Assembly: GCA_026389735.1 (NCBI GenBank) | Contig: JAPLHH010000084.1 | Span: 1 to 24,365 of the forward strand | Direction of reading: 5' to 3' | Source of the DNA: Chloroflexota bacterium | Lineage (GTDB): Bacteria; Chloroflexota; Dehalococcoidia; GIF9; UBA5620 | DNA: 24,365 nt | In this document: positions 15,250 through 21,611 of the stretch, piece after piece | Layout: each line of letters opens with the position of its first letter | Numbering within the stretch: position 1 is the stretch's first letter | The notes under the pieces: model-generated | Databases searched by the model: none | What the model saw: the letters and a program-made list of their open reading frames with translations, nothing else | What the model was told of the DNA's origin: nothing | Made by a program: the position numbers and the translations under genes

Positions 15250-15900
15250 TTACTTTGGCAAGTTAATGGTAGCTAGTTTTTGGCCAGCAACAAATGCGTC
15301 TTTCAATGCTGTTGGATGCTGGAGGATAGCTTCTCTTTCATCGATTCCCGAGAAAACCAGTTCACCGTTGTAGTTGATATCCATTGTTGTGAACCAGCTT
15401 TTGACTGTGGCCATGGCTGGCTGAAACAGATTGCGGAGCTTTGTTCCACCTATTGAGACAAATATTCCTTTGCGTTCCTTGTCAGGATTAATCGCTACTG
15501 GAAGCTTAAGTACGTATTTAATTACCCACAGCGCCTGGCAGCGGTCAATCATAGCTTTGGTTTGGGCAGTAACCCCCATGAAAAAGATAGGTGAGGCAAG
15601 GACTACACGGTCGAATTCTCTTAAGTCGGTATGTAGCCATTGCATGTCGTCATCTATCACGCATTTACCCGTTTTGAGGCAGCCATCACAGTGGCGGCAG
15701 GGAGAAATATTCAGTTCACTAGGGATAACTGTTTTGGTCTTGGCTCCTTGGCTGGCAGCACCGGCCATTACCTGATGAAGCAAAAGGTCGGTATTACCAT
15801 CACGACGGGGACTGCCAGCAATGCCCAAAACCTTTAATTTAGAAGCTGATTTTCTCCGTGAAAACTGTGGCATGCTGCCTTCAACTAAATTTTCTTTCAC
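15250..15900 (-). CDS. Iron-sulfur flavoprotein / NADPH-dependent FMN reductase family
   Basis: A flavodoxin-fold redox protein of 216 residues. The FMN phosphate loop is GIAGSPRRDGNTDLLL (26-41). A compact cysteine motif, C68-x2-C71-x2-C74-x5-C80 (ISPCRHCDGCLKTGKC), can hold one [4Fe-4S] cluster as in archaeal Isf proteins. ASPIFFMGVTAQTKAMIDR is the family's flavin-contact segment. Isf-type proteins pass electrons from ferredoxin and protect against O2 or H2O2 in anaerobes; that role is by family only. GTG 15900 directly abuts the stop of the upstream lipoprotein gene and has GAGGAG seven bases before it. ATG 15873, with GAAGG, is an alternative. The two genes are clearly translated together. 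Confidence 0.85.
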   Translation of the reverse strand: MKENLVEGSMPQFSRRKSASKLKVLGIAGSPRRDGNTDLLLHQVMAGAASQGAKTKTVIPSELNISPCRHCDGCLKTGKCVIDDDMQWLHTDLREFDRVVLASPIFFMGVTAQTKAMIDRCQALWVIKYVLKLPVAINPDKERKGIFVSIGGTKLRNLFQPAMATVKSWFTTMDINYNGELVFSGIDEREAILQHPTALKDAFVAGQKLATINLPK

Positions 15901-16647
15901 TTAGTACTCCTCAAATTTCTCAAATTCCTTCATACCCATAAATTGACCGTGCCAGAAGTGATACCACACCTGTCCCGTGTAGCCATTGACGCTTAGCATG
16001 CCATATATCTGCCCATCATTAACTACATGAAGTGTATAATAACCATAGAATTCCTCAGCCTCCTCAGCCTTCGCTCCGGGGAGATAGCTGTCAAGGAATT
16101 CCTGCGCATATTTCACAGCTTCTTCCCCGGTTACAGTCATTGGAGTAGAGATGCTTGGGGTGCCCCACATCATCCCCGACATCATCCCGTATTTGGTGTT
16201 CCACATCATGTTTGGGCCTGGTTCTGGATACATATCTCCCGTGTATGGATCTATTAATGCCTCGAAAGCTTGAATACCAGTACTTTTTTCAGAGAACTCC
16301 ACATAGAAGTTGTAGGAGAACTCCATGATCTCTTCAGCTTCGAGGTCAGAATCACTGCGAGCGCTAAGATAGTTTTCGACTATTTCTATCGCTTGCTCCA
16401 TACTTATTCTTTGTCCCCCAGCCCCATATGGCCCTCCAGGTCCCATCATTCCACCTGGTTCTCTGCCCCACGGTCCCACCATACCTCCAGGTCCCATCAT
16501 TCCACCCGGTCCCCTCATGTGGTCTCGCGGATAGTAGGGATAACCGGGTGTTTGTGTGGTCTGCTGGGGGCCACAACCTGTACTTCCAGCAATGCCCGCA
16601 AACAACAGCACAATCAGTAGGGAAATAACACTCAACTTGTTTCTCAT
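15901..16647 (-). CDS. Lipoprotein with Gly/Met-rich linker and two PepSY-like repeats
   Basis: A predicted exported lipoprotein of 248 residues. The N-terminus MRNKLSVISLLIVLLFAGIAGSTGC is a signal peptide with a loose lipobox (S-T-G-Cys25). Residues ~33-80 are a low-complexity linker of PGGMMGPGG-type repeats rich in Gly, Pro and Met. Two similar domains follow: MEQAIEIVENYL...FYVEF...ALIDPYTGDMYPE (~82-150) and GEEAVKYAQEFL...GYYTLHV...MLSVNGYTGQVWYH (~175-235). Each ends in the TG-x-(V/M)-(W/Y) turn seen in PepSY domains. ATG 16647 is chosen for GGGAGG six bases upstream. The Met-rich linker might bind metal (speculative). It shares a transcript with the iron-sulfur flavoprotein and faces a divergent SHOCT gene. 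Confidence 0.75.
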   Translation of the reverse strand: MRNKLSVISLLIVLLFAGIAGSTGCGPQQTTQTPGYPYYPRDHMRGPGGMMGPGGMVGPWGREPGGMMGPGGPYGAGGQRISMEQAIEIVENYLSARSDSDLEAEEIMEFSYNFYVEFSEKSTGIQAFEALIDPYTGDMYPEPGPNMMWNTKYGMMSGMMWGTPSISTPMTVTGEEAVKYAQEFLDSYLPGAKAEEAEEFYGYYTLHVVNDGQIYGMLSVNGYTGQVWYHFWHGQFMGMKEFEKFEEY

Positions 16648-16707
16648 TCTCATCCTCCCTATAGTTGTGTTACCTCGGTTAAAGTATACCACGGAGGTCA
16701 GAGAGAA

Positions 16708-16737
16708 TTCCTGTCCATTCCAATGTAGTGCTATAAT
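16708..16737 (+). promoter_or_regulatory. Candidate promoter for the SHOCT-domain gene
   Basis: A perfect TATAAT (16732-16737) lies with TTCCTG (16708-16713) 18 bases upstream, in the divergent gap between the lipoprotein and SHOCT genes. It would give a leader of about 70 bases. The -35 matches only partly. Confidence 0.4.
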
Positions 16738-16811
16738 AGTCCAAGGGCGAATATCTACAGATGCCAGGCTGTAGGTTAGAAAGCCAGAAATGAAACATTA
16801 GGAGGATTGCT

Positions 16812-17051
16812 ATGTGGTGGAACTGGTTTGGAGGCATGGGGTGGTGGATGATGTTCGGCGGCTTATTGATGCTGGTGTTCTGGGGAGGAATCATTGCGCT
16901 GATAGTCTGGGGTGTTAAAAAGTTGGCAGAGCGCGGTTCTGGCCCAGAAACTGGCCAGAAACATGACCCACTGGACATCGCCAAAGAACGCTATGCCAGA
17001 GGCGACATTTCCAGAGAAGAGTTCGAGCAGATTAAGAAAGACTTATCCTGA
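16812..17051 (+). CDS. Small membrane protein with C-terminal SHOCT domain
   Basis: A 79-residue protein. The first ~38 residues are very hydrophobic and rich in Trp, Met and Gly (MWWNWFGGMGWWMMFGG, then LLMLVFWGGIIALIVWGVKKL), giving one transmembrane helix with an aromatic lead-in. The C-terminal ~30 residues (DPLDIAKERYARGDISREEFEQIKKDL) are a clear SHOCT domain, a short two-helix module found at the ends of many bacterial membrane proteins. AGGAGG six bases before the ATG makes translation very likely. The function of SHOCT is not well defined; oligomerisation or regulation has been proposed. It is divergent from the Gly/Met-rich lipoprotein, which suggests shared envelope-related control. 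Confidence 0.85.
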   Translation: MWWNWFGGMGWWMMFGGLLMLVFWGGIIALIVWGVKKLAERGSGPETGQKHDPLDIAKERYARGDISREEFEQIKKDLS

Positions 17052-17293
17052 TTACAATGCGGGATTCGAAAGTGCCAATCGAGGGCAGGTCTACTGAAAT
17101 TGCCAGGAACCGGCGCCTTTAAATTGATGGAGGCGATAAGAAAGCCGTCGTCTTCACTACACTCTAGCTCATCGGAATACAGTTTGGTACTGAAAATTAA
17201 TGAAAACCCCATCCCGGATGCTTTGCAAGCAGTGGTGAAATAGGCTAAAATTGAAGTCGCTTTTATGGCTGATAACTCTATGGGGGAACTTAA

Positions 17294-17995
17294 ATGACTA
17301 AAAACGAGATCTTGAGACAGGCCAGAAAGGAAAACAGGGCAAAATTGACCGAGATCGAGTCTAAGGAGCTTATTAAGGGTGCTGGGATACCTGTCGTTGA
17401 AGCTAAACTGGCTCGGACAAAGACGGAAGCGGTTTCCATGAGTAAGGAGATGGGATTTCCGGTAGTGCTGAAGATAGTCTCACCTGATGTTATTCATAAG
17501 AGCGATTCTGGTGGTGTCAAATTAGGCTTGGCTAATGCTGCTCAGGTAGGTAAAGCTTATAGCGAGATTCTCTCTGCCGTCAAAGGACACTGCCCAAAGG
17601 CAAAAATTCAAGGGATATCCGTGCAGAAAATGGCTCGCCCCGGAGTAGAAGTAATCATCGGCATGACCAAAGATGCGCAATTCGGGCCGGTATTGATGTT
17701 TGGTCTGGGTGGGATACTGGTCGAGGTACTGAAAGACGTTTCCTTCCGAATAGTCCCGCTAGCCAAAAGGGATGCTCGGGAGATGATAAAGGAGATAAAG
17801 GGTTATCCTTTACTTGAAGGTTATAGAGGTCAGGAGCCAGCTGACATCCCATTTCTGGAAGCTCTGATCTTAAAGGTCTCTGATTTCATTGATAAGAATC
17901 CGGAGATAAAGGAGCTTGACCTTAATCCGGTTTTTGCTTACAAGAATGGGGCTGTAGCGGTTGATGCTAGGGCAATTCTAGAGCCCGCTTCGTAA
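17294..17995 (+). CDS. ADP-forming acyl-CoA synthetase, beta (ATP-grasp) subunit
   Basis: Beta chain of an acetate/acyl-CoA ligase (ADP-forming), which makes ATP from acyl-CoA, ADP and phosphate. The 233 residues form an ATP-grasp domain: ESKELIKGAGIPVVEAKLA, then FPVVLKIVSPDVIHKSDSGGVKLGL, the acidic VEVIIGMTKDAQFGPVLMFG and LGGILVEVLKDVSFRIVPL. The C-terminus ELDLNPVFAYKNGAVAVDAR carries the Mg-binding D-x-N motif. GGGGGAA lies before the ATG. The alpha chain is encoded on the opposite strand and the two genes overlap by 18 bases at their 3' ends, so they cannot share a transcript. The acyl substrate (acetate, propionate, succinate or branched-chain) cannot be read. Confidence 0.92.
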   Translation: MTKNEILRQARKENRAKLTEIESKELIKGAGIPVVEAKLARTKTEAVSMSKEMGFPVVLKIVSPDVIHKSDSGGVKLGLANAAQVGKAYSEILSAVKGHCPKAKIQGISVQKMARPGVEVIIGMTKDAQFGPVLMFGLGGILVEVLKDVSFRIVPLAKRDAREMIKEIKGYPLLEGYRGQEPADIPFLEALILKVSDFIDKNPEIKELDLNPVFAYKNGAVAVDARAILEPAS

Positions 17996-19360
17996 TCGTG
18001 AATATTCGTTTAGTCGAGCTAGTGCCTTTATAGCTCTTTCCGGTGTGTGGAACCCTACCACTTTACCTGTATCTTGCATTTCCTTTATAGCCTGTTCGGC
18101 AGAAGGTCCATAGATACAACATGTTAAAGGCTTATCCTGATGCGCTGCCGCCAGTTCACTCAAAAGTTGACAAAGGCCAGTCCCCCATTTCTCATCAAAA
18201 GCAGCGCCAATAAACAAGACAGCACCCAACTCGTGGTCAGCTAGAAGAGCCTCTAATCCATCAATCAACAGCTTCGTGATTGGCTGCGATGTTATCATTA
18301 TTGGCCAAATATCCACCGGATTACTAACCTTTAGCCAGGAAGGCGCCATCGTATCGAGCAACTTCTGAGTCTTAGGAGACAGTGTGTCAATCCCTATGTC
18401 AAAGTTTTGGCTGGCATCTATAGCCATAACACCCAATGCACCGCTAATTGTGGCCACCCCGATTTTTGATTTTTTCATCAGCGGCAATACAGAGAACGTC
18501 TTGGCTAAGTCAATGAGTTCTTCTAAATCGCTTACTTGAATTATCCCAGCTTGTTTGAATGCTGCTTGCCATACCTCTTTTCTACCCGTCAGAGAGCCGG
18601 TGTGGGACTGAACTGCCTTAGCTGCCTGCTCGCTTTGTCCTGTCTTTAGGGCAAGTATAGGTTTCTTTCGAGCGATGTCTCTAGATATGCTGGCAAAGGC
18701 TTTCGTGTCCTGCATGCCTTCGATGTGCAGGGCAACCACCTTCGTGTCCGAGTCATTCTCGAAATACTCTAATCCCTCGGAAAAGCTGACATCACAGGCA
18801 TTGCCCAAGTCAATGCCCTTGCCTACAAAGGCCATTTCCGAAAAGCCGACAAAGAAAGCGCCAGTTTGGCAAATAACACCAATAGGTTGCTTCTTCATTT
18901 TTATTTTTATGAATGTCGAGCTGAAATTAACGAAAGCATTAGCCGTACCAAAGGTATTAGGGCCTAATATTCTAGCTTGACCACCTTTGGCGATATTGTC
19001 TATTTCCTTTTGTAGCTGTTTGCCCTCTTCATCGCCGGCATCTGAAAAGCCTTGAGCGACTATTTCTATGGCTTTGATATTGCTAGCGGCGCATTCTTTA
19101 ACTAGCTGTGGAACCAGAGCGCGTGGTGTGGCTATTACGGCTAGGTCAATATCATCGGCTGTCTCCGCAACGCTTGAATAGGTTTTCACACCGAGTATTT
19201 CGCTAACGCTAGGATTTATCGGGTATATTTTGCCTTGATAGCCATAGCTGAGCAGGTTTTCGAGGATGTTGAAAGCTCCCTCGCCGGTATAACGCGAAAC
19301 TCCAACGAGGGCCACCGACCGTGGCTCCATAAATTGGTTCATTATCTTCATAGATTGCAT
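17978..19360 (-). CDS. ADP-forming acyl-CoA synthetase, alpha subunit
   Basis: CoA-binding and phosphohistidine chain of the same enzyme (460 aa). The CoA-binding Rossmann domain opens with PRSVALVGVSRYTGEGAFN (12-30) and continues with GKIYPINP and DLAVIATP. The first succinyl-CoA-ligase-like domain holds GVICQTGAF. The phosphorylated His is His253 in QSHTGSLTG. A third flavodoxin-like domain follows from KSKIGVATISGALGVMA. One deviation is GPNTFG where relatives usually have GPNCLG or GPNSLG. Three Met codons are close together at the start (19360, 19351, 19342) and none has a clear ribosome site, so the start is uncertain by six residues. It converges on the beta gene, an unusual placement for obligate partners. 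Confidence 0.9.
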   Translation of the reverse strand: MQSMKIMNQFMEPRSVALVGVSRYTGEGAFNILENLLSYGYQGKIYPINPSVSEILGVKTYSSVAETADDIDLAVIATPRALVPQLVKECAASNIKAIEIVAQGFSDAGDEEGKQLQKEIDNIAKGGQARILGPNTFGTANAFVNFSSTFIKIKMKKQPIGVICQTGAFFVGFSEMAFVGKGIDLGNACDVSFSEGLEYFENDSDTKVVALHIEGMQDTKAFASISRDIARKKPILALKTGQSEQAAKAVQSHTGSLTGRKEVWQAAFKQAGIIQVSDLEELIDLAKTFSVLPLMKKSKIGVATISGALGVMAIDASQNFDIGIDTLSPKTQKLLDTMAPSWLKVSNPVDIWPIMITSQPITKLLIDGLEALLADHELGAVLFIGAAFDEKWGTGLCQLLSELAAAHQDKPLTCCIYGPSAEQAIKEMQDTGKVVGFHTPERAIKALARLNEYSRLRSGL

Positions 19361-19489
19361 AATTTTGTGGCTTCGAACGCCTTTCGGTCAGCAACTTGTA
19401 AGTCTAGCTAATACCAACTAAAATTGTCAATGAAGATCAGCAAAAGGTATCGACATAGGTAGCGGGAGAACGAAATAATGGAGGAAATC

Positions 19490-20245
19490 ATGAAGAAAGT
19501 CTATCTTCTGCTGGCGGTAACTCTTGTAATTATAACCATAGCTACGTCAGGCTGTTTAAGTTCAACAAAAGATAAAGACATCCTGTTTCAAACGTCAATG
19601 TTCAGCATCCTCTTCGAAGGTGTCTATGATGGAGATGTGACGTTTAAAGACTTGAAGAGGCATGGTGATTTCGGAATAGGTACGCTCAATGGACTTGACG
19701 GTGAGATGGTTGCAGTGGCAAGCGAGTTTTATCAAATAAAGGCAGATGGCAAAGCCTATCCTGTTGATGATTCGACTAAGACGCCGTTTGCGGTTGTTAC
19801 TTTCTTTGAACCTGATAAAGCCGTTTCATTAGATAATGTATTGGACTATGAGCAATTAAAACAGTATTTGGATAGCATGTTGCCGACCAGAAATATCTTT
19901 TACGCAATCAAAGTTGAAGGAGTCTTCAAGTATATCGAGGCAAGAAGTGTGTCCGCACAAACTAAACCGTATCCATCCCTTACTGAAGCCTTGAAGGGAC
20001 AAACTACATTCGAATTTCGTGATGTTAGCGGTACACTAGTTGGGTTTTGGTGCCCGTCCTATGTGGACGAAATAAACGTGCCCGGTTATCACTTCCACTT
20101 TATAACCAGTGACAGACAAAATGGAGGGCACTTGCTTGATTGTGCGACAGAGAATGTAAAAATCGAAATTGATTACACCTCCGACTTCTTTATGATGTCG
20201 CTGGAGAGCGATAAGTTTTACGAGCTGGACTTAGAAGCGGAATAG
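19490..20245 (+). CDS. budA: Alpha-acetolactate decarboxylase, predicted lipoprotein
   Basis: Converts acetolactate to acetoin and CO2. The family core is plain: FEGVYDGDVTFKDLKRHGDFGIGTLNGLDGE (~42-72), TPFAVVTFF, ARSVSAQTKPYPSL, and the zinc site PGYHFHFITSDRQNGGHLLD with His201, His203 and His214. Glu72 and Arg152 match the catalytic Glu and Arg of the family. The N-terminus MKKVYLLLAVTLVIITIATSGC is a lipoprotein signal with Cys22, so the enzyme should be anchored outside the membrane. ATG 19490 has GGAGG five bases upstream; ATG 19478, with GGGAG further off, would prefix MEEI. No acetolactate synthase or butanediol dehydrogenase is nearby. Confidence 0.9.
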   Translation: MKKVYLLLAVTLVIITIATSGCLSSTKDKDILFQTSMFSILFEGVYDGDVTFKDLKRHGDFGIGTLNGLDGEMVAVASEFYQIKADGKAYPVDDSTKTPFAVVTFFEPDKAVSLDNVLDYEQLKQYLDSMLPTRNIFYAIKVEGVFKYIEARSVSAQTKPYPSLTEALKGQTTFEFRDVSGTLVGFWCPSYVDEINVPGYHFHFITSDRQNGGHLLDCATENVKIEIDYTSDFFMMSLESDKFYELDLEAE

Positions 20246-20299
20246 GACATTTTTGAACTTGACCGAATTCACAGCCTTTGCTAGTATTGGTTTCTTGAT

Positions 20300-20372
20300 G
20301 GGGATATAGCTCAATTGGGAGAGCGCCGCGTTCGCATCGCGGAGGTCGGGGGTTCGAATCCCCCTATCTCCA
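20300..20372 (+). tRNA. tRNA-Ala (anticodon CGC)
   Basis: Acceptor GGGGATA pairs with TATCTCC, including the G3-U70 wobble that marks alanine tRNAs. The anticodon stem is CCGCG/CGCGG with loop TTCGCAT; anticodon CGC is at 20333-20335. The T arm is GGGGG-TTCGAAT-CCCCC and the discriminator is A20372. CCA is not encoded (CTT follows), unlike the tRNA-Glu at 8320. Confidence 0.97.
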
Positions 20373-20431
20373 CTTCTGTTTACCAGAGTTTGGTGAAAGT
20401 TAGCTAAATGTATAGCTGTTAATGCCAGGAT

Positions 20432-20917
20432 TTACACAGCCGTCGTTCCGTATCTCTTCCTCCGGATCACAAGAACAATACTGCCCACTGTTCCGACTAA
20501 ATAGGCAGCTGGGCAAACGAAAATTGCCATTATAAAGAAGAAAGGTTCATCTGGTATTCCTATCCTATCCCAAAAGCCTTCACCAAAGAGAAGGATAAAT
20601 AGACCATATACAACACCGTGAAGTAAAATACTTACGAAGACTCCCACTGCGGAAGAGCTTGTTAGTAATAGAAACCCCTTGAAGATTTTATCTAGCTTTG
20701 CTCTGGCTGTCAGAATTAGTAGTGTCAATCCTAACGCGAAGAAGAGCAGTCCAGAAAACTGAAAGAATGTTGAAACAACGACGGCGACAATATCATCTGG
20801 GTACAAATCATTAAGCAAAGTTCTAATTGGTGAGTTCATAACATTGAAACTAATAAAAACTAAAATGAAGGCACCAAGTAGTGCCCAAAATACTGGCATA
20901 ATGAATCTGTTCGCCAT
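20432..20917 (-). CDS. Small four-helix membrane protein, unidentified
   Basis: A 161-residue integral-membrane protein with four hydrophobic segments, roughly FIMPVFWALLGAFILVFISF, STFFQFSGLLFFALGLTLLI, VGVFVSILLHGVVYGLFILLF and FFFIMAIFVCPAAYLVGTVG, and a basic RRKRYG tail. I do not recognise a family and see no catalytic motif. ATG 20917 is chosen for GGAGAGG just upstream; ATG 20929 and a TTG at 20941 are in frame. It is isolated between tRNA-Ala and a decayed recombinase end, so it may be cargo of an old integrated element (inference). Confidence 0.65.
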   Translation of the reverse strand: MANRFIMPVFWALLGAFILVFISFNVMNSPIRTLLNDLYPDDIVAVVVSTFFQFSGLLFFALGLTLLILTARAKLDKIFKGFLLLTSSSAVGVFVSILLHGVVYGLFILLFGEGFWDRIGIPDEPFFFIMAIFVCPAAYLVGTVGSIVLVIRRKRYGTTAV

Positions 20918-21036
20918 TTTCCTCTCCATATCACTCAGCAAGCTACATAGATACTAATTCTCTGCCGCCAACTTGTCAATACGCTAGCCATTTTGTACTT
21001 GCTTCGGACGATGGTCCAAAAATTACCTCAAAAGTT

Positions 21037-21251
21037 CTACTTGTTGATACCCTTATCTCCACCACTGGAAACAGATTCCGAACCTTTAGCCCTGCTGGCT
21101 ATGAGAGCAAAAGGTGAGTTAAGTTCAGTCTTGACAATCTCTCCATCTTTCAAATACAGGCCTTGAACACAGTCGCACACAGCAGGCGCTTCTCATCCAG
21201 GTTGCCCTTATCAAAAAGGTAATCTATTTGCGATGCTCTCAAAAGGGATTG
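21037..21251 (-). pseudogene. Remnant of a serine-recombinase-like C-terminus (frameshifted)
   Basis: Reading the minus strand from 21251 gives QSLLRASQIDYLFDKG, then NLDEKRLLCATVFK. After a missing base comes GLYLKDGEIVKTELNSPFAL, then IASRAKGSESVSSGGDKG and a TAG at 21039-21037. The pattern (D-E-K-R-L-L..T-V-F-K..L-Y-x-K-D-G..V..E-L-N-x-P-F) is what I associate with the extreme C-terminus of large serine recombinases. The catalytic N-terminal and zinc-ribbon parts are absent, since upstream is the Fe-S subunit gene. It is a decayed fragment with one frameshift. The family call is from memory of the pattern and is moderate. Confidence 0.45.
21050..21062 (+). repeat. Near copy of tRNA-Ala 3' end (possible att relic)
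   Basis: CCCTTATCTCCAC matches CCCCTATCTCCAC at 20361-20373, the 3' end of tRNA-Ala plus one base, in 12 of 13 positions and in the same orientation. It lies at the 3' end of the recombinase remnant. A tRNA 3' end repeated beside a recombinase is the classical trace of an integrated element, but 13 bases is short. Confidence 0.35.
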
Positions 21252-21266
21252 TCAATGCTCTGGCAA

Positions 21267-21611
21267 CTAGGCTCGAGGTGACCAGAGCACCATTCTGGGT
21301 TTCTTGCCCATCTCTTTAGCCAGCTCTTCTATCCTTCCGTATTTTATGCAGGATGCCATGCAGTGCTTCACGCATGACGGCTCAAGCCCCTTTTTAGTGC
21401 GAGGTGTGCATAGGATACACAGTTCGGTGGGGAATGGCAGGTAAACAAGATATTCCCTGTCCTTCGGCAACCTCTCGACGACCTCAATTACTCTAATTCC
21501 GGACATACCTGCCGGCCACCGGTATTCCTGAGCGCAGGCGACCTGACAGGAATAACATCCCGTGCAGTACTCATAATCAATAAGCAAGCCGTATCCGCTC
21601 CTTTTAGGCAT
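21267..21611 (-). CDS. Short [4Fe-4S] ferredoxin subunit of the Mo/W enzyme
   Basis: Electron-transfer subunit of 114 residues. The first motif is C16-x2-C19-x2-C22-x3-C26 (YCTGCYSCQVAC). The second group is C65-x2-C68-x11-C80-x3-C84 with Cys88 close after (CILCTP...SCVKHCMASC). This suits two clusters, against the four in DmsB/PhsB-type subunits of ~190 residues. The segment GLLIDYEYCTGC and the SCVKHCMASCIKYG end are otherwise typical of that family. It has no signal peptide or membrane anchor. ATG 21611 lies inside the last codons of the catalytic gene (overlap 21604-21611), so translation is coupled; a longer in-frame reading to 21692 runs through that gene and is rejected. No membrane partner gene follows, so the redox partner is probably soluble. 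Confidence 0.88.
   Translation of the reverse strand: MPKRSGYGLLIDYEYCTGCYSCQVACAQEYRWPAGMSGIRVIEVVERLPKDREYLVYLPFPTELCILCTPRTKKGLEPSCVKHCMASCIKYGRIEELAKEMGKKPRMVLWSPRA

Noticed and set aside
17127..17243. A 38-codon frame beginning MEAIRKPSSSLHSSSSEYSL in the gap before the acyl-CoA synthetase beta gene
   Set aside because: It has no ribosome site before the ATG, is short and Ser-rich, and matches no family I recognise. It could be a gene relic but there is no positive evidence.
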